From: Actinoallomurus iriomotensis
GTDB lineage: Bacteria; Actinomycetota; Actinomycetes; Streptosporangiales; Streptosporangiaceae
DNA: 64,000 nucleotides
NCBI RefSeq assembly: GCF_030269445.1
Contig: NZ_BSTJ01000003.1
Coordinates: 744,001-808,000, forward strand
Direction: 5' to 3'
The notes under the pieces are model-generated. The model was given only the letters and a program-made list of their open reading frames with translations. It had not been told where the DNA came from and searched no databases. Below, in pieces: positions 1 through 8,022 of this stretch; the first letter of the stretch is position 1, and each line of letters starts with the position of its first letter. A program made the position numbers and the translations under genes.

Positions 1-2192
1 ACGCTGGAGAACGCCATCGCGGCACCGGCGAGCATCGGGTTGAGCAGGCCGGCGGCGGCCAGGGGCAGGGCGGCGACGTTGTAGGCGAAGGCCCAGAACA
101 GGTTGCCCTTGATGGTGCCGAGTGTGCGGCGCGACAGGCGGATGGCGTCGGCGGCGGCGCGCAGATCGCCGCGTACGAGGGTCAGGTCGGCGGCCTCGAT
201 CGCCACGTCGGTGCCGGTGCCCATGGCCAGGCCCAGGTCGGCCTGGGCGAGGGCGGCGGCGTCGTTGACGCCGTCGCCGACCATCGCGACGGTCCTGCCC
301 TCGGCCTGCAGGCGTTTGACGACGTCGACCTTGTCGGCGGGCAGGACCTCGGCGATGACCTCGTCGATGCCGGCCTCGGCCGCGATCGCGCGGGCCACGG
401 TCTCGTTGTCGCCGGTGAGCAGGACCGGCCGTAGCCCCAGCGACCTCAGCCGGGTGATCGCCTCGGCGCTGGTGTCCTTGATGGTGTCGGCGACGACGAG
501 GACCGCGCGGGCCTCGCCGTCCCAGCCGACCGCGACGGCCGTGCCGCCGTCGGCCTCGGCGGCGACCTTGGCGCGTTCCAGCTCGGCGGGCAGGTGCTGG
601 GACCACTCGTCCAGCAGGCGCGTACGGCCGACCAGCACGGCGTGCCCGTCGACGACGCCCTGGACGCCGAGGCCCTCGACGGCCGCGAAGTCCTCCACCG
701 GCGGCAGGTCGCCGACCCGCTGGACGGCCCCCCTCGCGATGGCCTGGGCGATCGGGTGTTCGGAGGAGTCCTCCAGCGCTCCGGCGAGGCGCAGCACCTC
801 GTCGGCGTCCTGGCCGTCGGCGGTGATGACGTCGGTCAGGGTCATCTTGCCGGTGGTGACGGTGCCGGTCTTGTCCAGCACGACCGTGTCGATCCGCCGA
901 GTGGACTCCAGAATGTGCGGGCCCCGGATGAGGATGCCGAGCTGGGCGCCGCGACCCGTACCGACCAGGAGGGCGGTGGGAGTGGCCAGGCCGAGCGCGC
1001 ACGGGCAGGCGATGATGAGGACCGCGACGGCCGCGGTGAAGGCCGCCGTGACGCCGCCGCCCGTACCGAGCCAGAACCCGAGGGTGGCCACCGCGAGCGT
1101 GATCACGATCGGCACGAAGATCCCGGAGACCCGGTCGGCGAGGCGCTGCACCTGCGCCTTGCCGCTCTGGGCCTCCTCCACCAGCTTGGCCATCTGCGCG
1201 AGCTGGGTGTCCGAGCCGACCCTGGTCGCCTCGACGACCAGGCGGCCGCCTGCGTTGACGGTGGCGCCGACGACGGCGTCGCCGACCCCGACCTCGACCG
1301 GCACGGACTCCCCGGTGAGCATGCTCATGTCGACCGCCGAGCCGCCCTCGACCACCACGCCGTCCGTGGCGATCTTCTCGCCGGGCCGTACGACGAACCG
1401 GTCGCCGGTGGTGAGCCGCTCGACGGGGACGCGTTCTTCGCGGCCGTCGCGCAGCACGGCGACGTCCTTCGCGCCCATCTCCAGCAGCGCCCGCAGCGCG
1501 GCCCCGGCGCGCCGCTTGGAGCGGGCCTCGAAGTAACGGCCGGCCAGGATGAACACCGTCACCCCGGCGGCGACCTCCAGGTAGATCTCGCCCGCGCCGG
1601 AGACGCGCCCGACGGTGAGGGTGAACGGGTGCCGCATGCCCGGTTCGCCGGCGGTGCCGAAGAACAGCGCGTACAGCGACCAGCCGAACGCCGCGATCGT
1701 GCCCAGCGACACCAGCGTGTCCATCGTCGCGGCGCCGAGCCTGAGGTTCTTGTACGCGGCGCGGTGGAACGGCGCCGCACCCCAGACCAGCACCGGTGCC
1801 GCCAGCGTCAACGAGGCCCACTGCCAGTACGTGAACTGCAGGGCGGGAATCATCGCCAGCGCGATCACGGGTACGGCCAGCACGGTGCTGACCAGGAGCC
1901 GGTCGCGCAGGGCGCGTACGGTGGCGTCCTCGGCCTCCGGCGCCGTCTCCTCCTCGTCCGGCTTCGGCGGGGCGGGGAGGGCGGCGGTGTACCCGGCCTT
2001 CTCCACCTGGGCGATCAGGTCGTCCGGGGAGACGCCGGGCTCGAAGGCGACGCTGGCCTTCTCGGTGGCGTAGTTGACCGTCGCGGTGACGCCCTCCAGC
2101 CGGTTGAGGCGCTTCTCGACGCGGTTGGCGCACGACGCGCAGGTCATGCCCCCGATCACCAGCTCGACCCGCTCGGGTGCCGTGGTGCTCAT
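1..2192 (-). CDS. copA: Copper-translocating P1B-type ATPase CopA (3' end outside window)
   Basis: Cu(I)-exporting membrane ATPase. The 730 residues visible start with a heavy-metal-associated domain carrying GMTCASC (about residues 15-21), followed by the transmembrane region. The transmembrane metal-binding motif CPC (in [12 protein letters not shown], about residue 395), the phosphorylation motif DKTGT (about 440) and the hinge motif GDGVND (about 636) are all present, so the visible part is intact. The last transmembrane helices lie beyond the window edge. The start ATG overlaps the stop of the upstream gene by 4 bases, so it is translationally coupled to the exported protein and CopZ. 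CPC together with the CsoR operators argues for copper rather than zinc or cadmium. Confidence 0.96.
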   Translation of the reverse strand, partial: MSTTAPERVELVIGGMTCASCANRVEKRLNRLEGVTATVNYATEKASVAFEPGVSPDDLIAQVEKAGYTAALPAPPKPDEEETAPEAEDATVRALRDRLLVSTVLAVPVIALAMIPALQFTYWQWASLTLAAPVLVWGAAPFHRAAYKNLRLGAATMDTLVSLGTIAAFGWSLYALFFGTAGEPGMRHPFTLTVGRVSGAGEIYLEVAAGVTVFILAGRYFEARSKRRAGAALRALLEMGAKDVAVLRDGREERVPVERLTTGDRFVVRPGEKIATDGVVVEGGSAVDMSMLTGESVPVEVGVGDAVVGATVNAGGRLVVEATRVGSDTQLAQMAKLVEEAQSGKAQVQRLADRVSGIFVPIVITLAVATLGFWLGTGGGVTAAFTAAVAVLIIACPCALGLATPTALLVGTGRGAQLGILIRGPHILESTRRIDTVVLDKTGTVTTGKMTLTDVITADGQDADEVLRLAGALEDSSEHPIAQAIARGAVQRVGDLPPVEDFAAVEGLGVQGVVDGHAVLVGRTRLLDEWSQHLPAELERAKVAAEADGGTAVAVGWDGEARAVLVVADTIKDTSAEAITRLRSLGLRPVLLTGDNETVARAIAAEAGIDEVIAEVLPADKVDVVKRLQAEGRTVAMVGDGVNDAAALAQADLGLAMGTGTDVAIEAADLTLVRGDLRAAADAIRLSRRTLGTIKGNLFWAFAYNVAALPLAAAGLLNPMLAGAAMAFSS

Positions 2193-3076
2193 GAGCCCTC
2201 CTTCGTCGGGGAAGCGACGGCCGTCACGGTGAACTCGGCGGTGTGGACCGCGCCGTCGTGCTGGAAGTCCAGGTAGAGACGGTACGAGCCGGCGGACGGC
2301 ACCTCGGCGTGGAAGGTCACGGTCGGCCCCGGCTTCGTCCTGCCGTCGCCCGGCTCGCCGTCCGGGTGGACGTGCAGGTAGGCCAGGTCGCCCACACGAA
2401 GCGCCACCAGGTGCCCGTACGCGGCGAGATAGGGCTGAAGGTCGGTGACCGGCCGGCCGTCCCGCGAGACCGTCAGGTCGAGCCGGCTCTCCCGGCCCGC
2501 CGTCAACGCGCCCTTGAGGGTGACGGTGTAGCCGTCGACGGAGGCGGTCGTGGCCGGGGCGGGCAGCGGCCGCGGGGTCGTCTCGCCCGCGACCTCGGTG
2601 TCGATGCCGAGCGTCAGCGGGTCGGCGCCGGCGGGCTTGAAGTCGGCGAACGCCCGGTAGGCGCCCGGCCCGCCGAAGGGTGCGGCGACCCGCCAGGTGC
2701 CGTCGGCGTCCATGGCGGGGTGCACGTGCCGGAAGCCGGACAGGTCGCGGCGGACGACGATGAGGTGCATCCGCTTGTCGTGCTCGGTGTCGAACGCCGT
2801 CACCGCCCGCCCGTCCGGGCCGATGATCCGGAAGGCGAACGTCCCGGTGGACGCGGTAGTGGTGGTGAGGGTGTAGCCGTGGTCGGAGACGAGCAGCCCT
2901 CCGGGCATGGTCGCGTGCGTCATGTCATGGCCGGTGTGCTGCTCCATGTCGTTGTGGGAGGCGTTCGGCCGATCCGCGGCTCCGACGGGACCGGCCAGGC
3001 GGCCGGCCCCGAGCGCCGCGCCGAACACCGCCGCCAGCCCGATCGTGAAGATGCCGAGCCTGGCCGGTGTGTTCAT
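2189..3076 (-). CDS. Exported copper-operon protein with His/Met-rich N-terminus
   Basis: A 295-residue protein with one N-terminal hydrophobic segment (about residues 8-28; signal peptide or anchor). A short His/Met-rich stretch ([14 protein letters not shown]) follows that could bind copper outside the membrane. The rest looks like two beta-sandwich-type repeats, each with an HVHP motif (FRHVHPAMD near residue 116 and YLHVHPDGE near 233). Proteins of this appearance are common next to copZ/copA in actinomycetes, but I know of no assigned biochemical function. It starts behind a good ribosome site (GAAGGAAGG) and overlaps copA by 4 bases. A periplasmic or extracellular copper chaperone or scavenger role is an inference. 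Confidence 0.8.
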   Translation of the reverse strand: MNTPARLGIFTIGLAAVFGAALGAGRLAGPVGAADRPNASHNDMEQHTGHDMTHATMPGGLLVSDHGYTLTTTTASTGTFAFRIIGPDGRAVTAFDTEHDKRMHLIVVRRDLSGFRHVHPAMDADGTWRVAAPFGGPGAYRAFADFKPAGADPLTLGIDTEVAGETTPRPLPAPATTASVDGYTVTLKGALTAGRESRLDLTVSRDGRPVTDLQPYLAAYGHLVALRVGDLAYLHVHPDGEPGDGRTKPGPTVTFHAEVPSAGSYRLYLDFQHDGAVHTAEFTVTAVASPTKEGS

Positions 3077-3121
3077 CGCTGCCTTCCTTCGCTGCTCTCA
3101 GGCCCCCCGGAGCGGGCCCGG

Positions 3122-3331
3122 TCAGGAACCGGTGACCTCATAGCCGGCCTCGTCCACCGCGTCGCGTACCGCCTGCTCGTCGAGGGGGGCCGTGCTGGCG
3201 ACGGTGACCGTCCCGGAGGCCAGGTCGACGTCGACGTCGGTGACACCGTCGATGGCCCCGACCTCCGCGGTCACCGCGGAAACGCAGTGGCCGCACGTCA
3301 TGCCCTTGACCTTGTACTGGGTCGTCGTCAT
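3122..3331 (-). CDS. copZ: Copper chaperone CopZ (single HMA domain)
   Basis: A 69-residue protein consisting of one heavy-metal-associated ferredoxin-like domain with the GMTCGHC copper-binding loop (Cys13 and Cys16). Proteins of this type carry Cu(I) in the cytoplasm to the N-terminal domain of CopA and can load CsoR. It is the first gene of the minus-strand copper operon, 45 bases ahead of the exported protein, with a clear ribosome site (GAAGGAGA) before the ATG. The promoter region shared with csoR holds three CsoR-type boxes, so copper induction is expected. Confidence 0.93.
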   Translation of the reverse strand: MTTTQYKVKGMTCGHCVSAVTAEVGAIDGVTDVDVDLASGTVTVASTAPLDEQAVRDAVDEAGYEVTGS

Positions 3332-3384
3332 CTGTGCTCTCCTTCGGCGATGTCGGTGACCGCTCCATTACGGCTGACTCCTAA

Positions 3385-3406
3385 GGTACCCATACCGGGT
3401 ATATGG
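3385..3406. promoter_or_regulatory. Possible CsoR operator, box 1 (degenerate)
   Basis: GGTACCCATACCGGGTAT lies closest to copZ. It has the TACCC/GGGTA arms expected for a CsoR box but is less regular than the two boxes that follow. It is placed to control copZ and copA. Confidence 0.5.
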
Positions 3407-3435
3407 ATAGCAGGGGCCTGCGCCTCAGCGAGGCA

Positions 3436-3454
3436 GATACCCCTAGGGGGTAAC
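3436..3454. promoter_or_regulatory. CsoR operator, box 2
   Basis: GATACCCCTAGGGGGTAAC: arms TACCCC and GGGGTA around a 3-base centre, the dyad typical of copper-responsive CsoR operators. It sits midway between the divergent csoR and copZ genes. Confidence 0.75.
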
Positions 3455-3469
3455 TTGAGAGGACCATAA

Positions 3470-3489
3470 CATACCCCATGGGGGTTTGC
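3470..3489. promoter_or_regulatory. CsoR operator, box 3
   Basis: CATACCCCATGGGGGTTTG: the same TACCCC...GGGG dyad as box 2, ending about 14 bases before the csoR start codon. This position would allow autorepression by CsoR. Confidence 0.75.
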
Positions 3490-3502
3490 TAGAGTCGGCC
3501 TC

Positions 3503-3823
3503 ATGAGCACGGAGAGGTCCGCGCAGGCCGCTTCCGCCCCGGCGGCTCGCGGCTACAGCGCGACCAAGGACCAGCTGCGCACCCGCCTGCGCCGCATCGA
3601 GGGCCAGGTCCGCGGCGTCCAGGGCATGGTCGACGAAGACCGCTACTGCATCGACGTCCTCACCCAGATCTCCGCGATCCAGGCGGCGCTGGACAAGGTC
3701 GCCCTCGGCCTGCTGGACGACCACGTGAAGCACTGCGTCAAGGAGGCGGCCACCGAGCAGCGCACCGACGAGATGACCACCGAGATGATGGCGGCCGTCG
3801 CCCGGCTCATGCGGCGCGGCTGA
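3503..3823 (+). CDS. csoR: Copper-sensing transcriptional repressor CsoR
   Basis: A 106-residue all-helical repressor. It has the family signature RLRRIEGQVRGVQGM and the Cu(I) ligand triad Cys49, His74 and Cys78, whose 25/4 spacing matches copper-type CsoR. Copper binding releases it from GC-rich dyads; three such dyads lie directly upstream. It diverges from the copZ-copA operon and probably controls both that operon and itself. The ribosome site is weak, so the true start could differ by a few codons without touching the ligands. The first 20 residues are a variable extension. Confidence 0.94.
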   Translation: MSTERSAQAASAPAARGYSATKDQLRTRLRRIEGQVRGVQGMVDEDRYCIDVLTQISAIQAALDKVALGLLDDHVKHCVKEAATEQRTDEMTTEMMAAVARLMRRG

Positions 3824-3854
3824 TCAGCGCACCGCCGCCGGAGTGGACGAGGCG

Positions 3855-4094
3855 TTACTGGACGGCGCCGTCGGTGAGCATGACCTCGCGGATCCCCTCT
3901 CGGCCGGACAGGCGCGGCAGGAGATCGTCGGTGGACCCGCGGCCGGACAACTCGAGCAGGACGCCGACCAGTGAGGCGGAGGCGCTCGCGTCCGTGCCGG
4001 CGACGCGCAGCCCCGAGACGTGGAAGCCCGCGCTGGTGCAGTCGTCGATGATGGCGCGCAGCAGACCCTGACCCTCGACGTAGTCGATGCGCAC
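3855..4094 (-). CDS. Orphan MgtC/SapB C-terminal-like domain (probable remnant)
   Basis: A 79-residue frame with a GTG start and no good ribosome site. It resembles only the cytoplasmic ACT-like C-terminal domain of MgtC/SapB proteins: a pattern of the type VEGQGLLRAIIDDCTSAGF, a Val-rich strand, then LLPRLSGREGIREVMLTD. The membrane half of MgtC is absent: upstream in frame there is a stop within about 25 codons, and the HAD gene follows at once. Either this is a decayed mgtC or a stand-alone regulatory domain; the missing membrane region favours decay. Confidence in the domain resemblance is moderate. Confidence 0.5.
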   Translation of the reverse strand: MRIDYVEGQGLLRAIIDDCTSAGFHVSGLRVAGTDASASASLVGVLLELSGRGSTDDLLPRLSGREGIREVMLTDGAVQ

Positions 4095-4157
4095 CTGGAG
4101 CGGATCGCTCGCCGAGCGCGGGATCCGCCGCGTCCGACGACGTGAGCACGGTCAGCA

Positions 4158-4973
4158 TCATTCCGGCTTCCCGTCGGCGAGGATCCGGTCGACGAGGTCG
4201 GCGACGGCTCCGTCGGCGCAGCCGCCGACCACGATGTCGGCCGCCGCCCGCGTCTCCGGGTGCCCGTCGCCGACGGCGGCGCCGAGGCCCACGGCCGTCA
4301 TCATGTCGATGTCGTTGGGGTTGTCACCGATGGCCGCGACGCGTGACAGGTCGATCCCCTCCCGCTCGGTGAGCCACCGCAGCGCGGGGCCCTTCCCCGC
4401 GTCGGCCGGCAGGATCTCCAGGTAGGTGTCCTCGGACTGGAGCAGCCTTACGCCGGGACACCGCTCCGCGACCAGCGCGGCGAGCCCGTTCAGCGGTGGG
4501 GCGGGCGCGATGAGCATCGCCTTGGTCAGCGGCTCGGCCGGGGCGTCCGTGCGAAGCGTGATGCCGTCCCGGCGCGCGTAGTCGGCGAGTGCCGGGGCCG
4601 CACGCAGCGCGTAGGCGTTCTCTCCGGCGAACCCGACGGCGCCGACGCCGGCCGGCAACTCCGGCAGCACCGCGTTCCGCAGGCAGGAGTCGTCGAGCCG
4701 CAGGTCGAGAAGGCGCCTGCCGGTGGCGGGGTCGACGACGCGAGCCCCGTTGTAGAGGATCATCGGCGTGTCGAGGCCGAGGTCGCGGTGGTAGCGGCCG
4801 GCGGACTCCTCGTTGCGGCCGGTGGCGATGTAGACGGTGCCGCCGCGCTCGCGGTAGCGCCGCAGCGCGTCGGCGCTGCGGGCCACGATCCGCAGGTCGC
4901 GGCCGACGAGTGTGCCGTCCAGATCGGTGACCAGCCAGGGGAAGAGCGGTCCGGCGGCGCTCACGGGCGGCAT
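4158..4973 (-). CDS. HAD-IIB (Cof-type) phosphatase
   Basis: A cytosolic phosphatase of the Cof subfamily, about 271 residues. Motif I is DLDGTLV (Asp17 and Asp19), motif II is the ATGR region, and motif IV is GDNPNDIDMM near the C-terminus. A type IIB cap lies between. The family usually acts on sugar phosphates or flavin/pyridoxal phosphates; the substrate here is unknown. I chose the ATG at 4973 because a GGGCGGG ribosome site precedes it; a GTG 11 codons upstream (5006) is possible but lacks a site. The gene lies downstream of the GntR regulator on the same strand. Confidence 0.88.
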   Translation of the reverse strand: MPPVSAAGPLFPWLVTDLDGTLVGRDLRIVARSADALRRYRERGGTVYIATGRNEESAGRYHRDLGLDTPMILYNGARVVDPATGRRLLDLRLDDSCLRNAVLPELPAGVGAVGFAGENAYALRAAPALADYARRDGITLRTDAPAEPLTKAMLIAPAPPLNGLAALVAERCPGVRLLQSEDTYLEILPADAGKGPALRWLTEREGIDLSRVAAIGDNPNDIDMMTAVGLGAAVGDGHPETRAAADIVVGGCADGAVADLVDRILADGKPE

Positions 4974-5040
4974 CAGCCGACCCGCCCGTTCGCGGCGGCC
5001 CGGCACTCGTGGCAGACGACCAGCGCAGCCACGGAGCGGC

Positions 5041-5784
5041 TCAGCGGGCCCGCAGGGTCATCTCGAAGGAGTAGAGGTCGGCCCGGTACAGGTGGAATCC
5101 GTACTCGATCGGGCGTCCGGCGTCGTCGTACGCGGTGCGCGACATGGTCAGCAGGGGCGCTCCCCGCGTCTCCCCGAGCAGGCGCGCCTCCCCGGCCGTG
5201 GCGCGCCGCGCGCCGACGGCCTGCTCGGCGATCTGGATGGTGACGCCGACCGCACGCAGCAGTTCGTACAGGCCGCGCCGGTTCAGGTCGTCCTCGGTGA
5301 CGTCGATGAGGCCGGCCGGCAGGTGGTTGTGCATGATGGCGAGCGGTTCGTCACCGGCATAGCGCAGCCGCCGTACGGACAGCACGTCGGCTGCGGGCTC
5401 CACCTGGAGCGCGGCCGCGACGTCACCGCCGGCGGGGACGGTGTGGAAGGACAGCACCTCGGTGCGCGGCTCCCGGCCGTCGCGGGCGAGGTCCTCGTAC
5501 AGGCTGGTCAGCTCGACCTGCCGGCGGACCCGGTTGTGCACGACCTGCGTGCCGAAGCCCCGCTTGCGGGCCAGCATGCCCTTGTCGACGAGGTGCTGGA
5601 TCGCCTGGCGCATGGTCGGCCGGGAGACGCCGAGCTGGTCGGCGAGCGTGATCTCGTTCTCCAGGCGGACGCCCTGGGCCAGCGTGCCGGACTCGATGAG
5701 GTCCTGGAGCCGCTCCGCCACCTGGAAGTACAGCGGCACCGGGCTGCTCCGGTCGATCGTGATCAGTTTCCCGATGGGCTCCAC
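5041..5784 (-). CDS. GntR-family regulator, HutC type (wHTH plus UTRA)
   Basis: A 247-residue regulator. An N-terminal winged helix-turn-helix (LADQLGVSRPTMRQAIQHL, about residues 47-65) is followed by a UTRA ligand-binding domain ending in EYGFHLYRADLYSFEM. UTRA domains bind small metabolites, often sugars or sugar phosphates. It diverges from the remains of an inositol-catabolism operon, so it may have been that operon's repressor; the ligand is not evident. The HAD phosphatase lies downstream on the same strand, separated by about 67 bases. Confidence 0.9.
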   Translation of the reverse strand: MEPIGKLITIDRSSPVPLYFQVAERLQDLIESGTLAQGVRLENEITLADQLGVSRPTMRQAIQHLVDKGMLARKRGFGTQVVHNRVRRQVELTSLYEDLARDGREPRTEVLSFHTVPAGGDVAAALQVEPAADVLSVRRLRYAGDEPLAIMHNHLPAGLIDVTEDDLNRRGLYELLRAVGVTIQIAEQAVGARRATAGEARLLGETRGAPLLTMSRTAYDDAGRPIEYGFHLYRADLYSFEMTLRAR

Positions 5785-5949
5785 GCGAACTCCTCAGGGC
5801 GACGTACCCCCCAGTATGCCCCATCTATGGCTTAAGCTCCTTACGTCAGCATGTCAGGACAAAGTATTGACTCTTCCGCCGTGGCGTGGATAGAACTACC
5901 TGGTCATCCCCCATCGGTCGGACACCGACCACCGAAGGCGAGCAACTCC

Positions 5950-6209
5950 ATGCGCATTGGGCTTCTCGGCGCAGGCCGGACGCCACCCCCACCGGCACGC
6001 ACGCCGAGCACATCCGCGCCGGTGTCCGCGCCGGTCTGCCGATCTTCTGCGAGAAGCCGGTGGCCGGCGACATCGACGAGACGCGGGACGTCCTCGCCGA
6101 GGTCACGGCCGCCGCGGTCCCGCTCCATGTCGGCTTCCAGCGCCGCTTCGACGCCGGCTACCAAACGGTCCGCCAGGCCGTACGGGACGGACGGCCCGGC
6201 CGCCTGTGA
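5950..6209 (+). pseudogene. iolG: Broken inositol 2-dehydrogenase (iolG) remnant
   Basis: The first ten codons give MRIGLLGAGR, the Rossmann-fold start of Gfo/Idh/MocA dehydrogenases. At about 5979 the frame changes and the sequence resumes with TPTGTHAEHIRAGVRAGLP, then FCEKPVAGD and GFQRRFDAGY, which belong roughly 60-70 residues further on in intact IolG. The frame then stops after RPGRL, well before the catalytic and C-terminal half. So an internal deletion with frameshift and a C-terminal deletion are both visible. It would have oxidised myo-inositol to scyllo-inosose. It cannot be functional. Confidence 0.8.
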
Positions 6210-6239
6210 AGCTCGCCGCTCCGGAGCGCGAGGTGTTGC

Positions 6240-6449
6240 ACGGTCGACGGGCTCCGCGACGCGCTGGCCACGGCGAAGAAGTCCCCGCGCACGACCGTCA
6301 TCCAGATCGAGACCGACCCGCTCGTCCCCGCTCCGGACTCCGGCGCCTGGTGGGACGTACCGGTCGCCGAGACGTCCGCGCTCGACACGACGCGTGCCGC
6401 CCGGGCCTCGTACGAGACCGCCCGGCGCGCCCAGCGCCACCACCTGTGA
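6240..6449 (+). pseudogene. iolD: C-terminal fragment of iolD (THcHDO hydrolase)
   Basis: From 6240 the frame reads TVDGLRDALATAKKS, then TTVIQIETDP, GAWWDVPVAE and LDTTRAARASYE. This matches the last ~69 residues of the thiamine-diphosphate enzyme IolD (3D-trihydroxycyclohexane-1,2-dione hydrolase). The stop at 6447-6449 lies 11 bases before iolA. No start and no ThDP-binding core are present, so it is the 3' scar of a deletion that joined iolG to iolD. It shows that iolA once stood immediately downstream of a full iolD. Confidence 0.78.
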
Positions 6450-6460
6450 GAGGAACCCTG

Positions 6461-7948
6461 ATGCGCACGATCGACCACTGGATCGCCGGGGCGCCGGCCC
6501 GCGGCGTGAGCGGCCGGACCGCCCCGGTATGGCAGCCGGCCACCGGCGTCCCGCAGGCCGAGGTGCCGCTCGGCGGCACCGCGGAGGTGAACGACGCGGT
6601 GGCCGCCGCGCTCAAGGCGTACGAGACCTGGTCCGGCATGTCGCTGACCCGCCGCGTCCGCATGCTGTTCGCCTTCCGCGACCTGCTGGAGCGTCACGAG
6701 GACGAGCTGGCGCGGATCGTCGCCGCCGAGCACGGCAAGACGATCGACGACGCACGCGGGGAGGTCGTCCGCGGACGCGAGGTGGTGGACTTCGCGTGCG
6801 GCATCCCCCACCTGCTCAAGGGCGGTTACTCTCCCCACGTCTCCACCGGCGTGGACTCGCACTCGCTGCGGGAGCCGGTCGGGGTGTGCGCGGGGATCAC
6901 CCCGTTCAACTTCCCGGTCATGGTGCCGCTGTGGATGCACCCGATCGCGATCGCCTGCGGCAACACCTTCGTGCTGAAGCCGAGCGAGCGGGACCCGTCC
7001 GCGTCGGTGCGGGTGGCGGAGCTGTACGCCGACGCGGGCCTGCCCGACGGGGTGTTCAACGTGGTGCACGGCGACAAGACGGTGGTCGACGCGCTGCTCG
7101 ACCACCCCGACGTGGCCGCCGTGTCGTTCGTCGGCTCGACTCCGGTGGCCGAGTACGTCTACGGCCGTGGCACCGCAGCGGGCAAGCGGGTGCAGGCGCT
7201 GGGCGGCGCGAAGAACCACGCCGTCGTCCTGCCCGACGCCGACCTCGACGACACCGTCCGGCAGATCGCCTCGGCGGCCTTCGGCTCGGCCGGGCAGCGG
7301 TGCATGGCGCTGTCCGCGGTCGTCGCCGTCGGCGACGTCGCGGACCCTCTGGTCGACCGGCTCGCCGCCGCGGCCCGCTCGGTGCGGGTCGGACCGGCCG
7401 ACGACCCGCGCAGCGAGATGGGACCGCTGATCAGCGCGGCGGCACGGGACCGGGTCGTCGACCTGGTCGGGCAGGGGGTGGCCGCGGGCGCCCACCTGGT
7501 CGTCGACGGCCGCGCGGCGCACCCCGGCGACGGCTTCTTCGTCGGCCCCTGCCTCTTCGACCATGTCACGCCGGACCACCCGATCTACCAGGAGGAGATC
7601 TTCGGACCCGTCCTGGTGGTCCTGCGGGCCGCGACGTTCGAGGACGCGATCGCGCTCGTCAACGGAAGCCCCTACGGCAACGGCACCGCGCTGTTCACCT
7701 CCAGCGGCGAGGCCGCGCGGCGCTACGAACGGCAGGTCGCCGTCGGCATGATCGGCATCAACGTGCCGATCCCCGTGCCGATGGCGTACTACTCCTTCGG
7801 CGGCTGGAAGGCCTCGCTGTTCGGCGACACGCACGTCCACGGCGCCGAAGGCGTGGCCTTCTACACGAGAGGCAAGGTCGTCACGTCGCGGTGGCCGCGC
7901 CCGCAGACGGCGGAGCGCGTCAGCTACCGCTTCCCCCAGGCCGAGTGA
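6461..7948 (+). CDS. iolA: Methylmalonate-/malonate-semialdehyde dehydrogenase (CoA-acylating)
   Basis: A 495-residue aldehyde dehydrogenase. It converts malonate semialdehyde to acetyl-CoA (inositol pathway) or methylmalonate semialdehyde to propionyl-CoA (valine pathway). The nucleophile is the Cys of SAGQRCMALS (about residue 281); the substrate/cofactor motif ITPFNFPVMVP is present. The sequence LGGAKNH in place of the usual ELGGK glutamate motif marks the CoA-dependent MMSDH subfamily. A ribosome site (GAGGAA) precedes the ATG, and the iolD fragment ends 11 bases upstream. The gene is full length and may still serve valine/propionate metabolism although its iol partners are destroyed. 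Confidence 0.94.
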   Translation: MRTIDHWIAGAPARGVSGRTAPVWQPATGVPQAEVPLGGTAEVNDAVAAALKAYETWSGMSLTRRVRMLFAFRDLLERHEDELARIVAAEHGKTIDDARGEVVRGREVVDFACGIPHLLKGGYSPHVSTGVDSHSLREPVGVCAGITPFNFPVMVPLWMHPIAIACGNTFVLKPSERDPSASVRVAELYADAGLPDGVFNVVHGDKTVVDALLDHPDVAAVSFVGSTPVAEYVYGRGTAAGKRVQALGGAKNHAVVLPDADLDDTVRQIASAAFGSAGQRCMALSAVVAVGDVADPLVDRLAAAARSVRVGPADDPRSEMGPLISAAARDRVVDLVGQGVAAGAHLVVDGRAAHPGDGFFVGPCLFDHVTPDHPIYQEEIFGPVLVVLRAATFEDAIALVNGSPYGNGTALFTSSGEAARRYERQVAVGMIGINVPIPVPMAYYSFGGWKASLFGDTHVHGAEGVAFYTRGKVVTSRWPRPQTAERVSYRFPQAE

Positions 7949-7955
7949 TGGCGGG

Positions 7956-7984
7956 GGCCGGCCGCGCTCCTCGCGCGGCCGGCC
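7956..7984. terminator. Bidirectional hairpin between iolA and the glycosidase gene
   Basis: Arms GGCCGGCCGCG and CGCGGCCGGCC form a perfect 11-bp stem with a 7-base loop. It lies in the 74-base gap between convergent genes. There is no clear T-run, as is common in very GC-rich genomes. Confidence 0.6.
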
Positions 7985-8022
7985 GTCCCTTCGCGGTGAC
8001 GAGGCGAAGGTAGGGAGAACCG

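Noticed and set aside
594-2276. Long plus-strand frame (560 codons) opposite copA
   Set aside because: Arg/Gly/Ala-rich low-complexity translation antisense to a clear P-type ATPase; typical shadow in GC-rich DNA.
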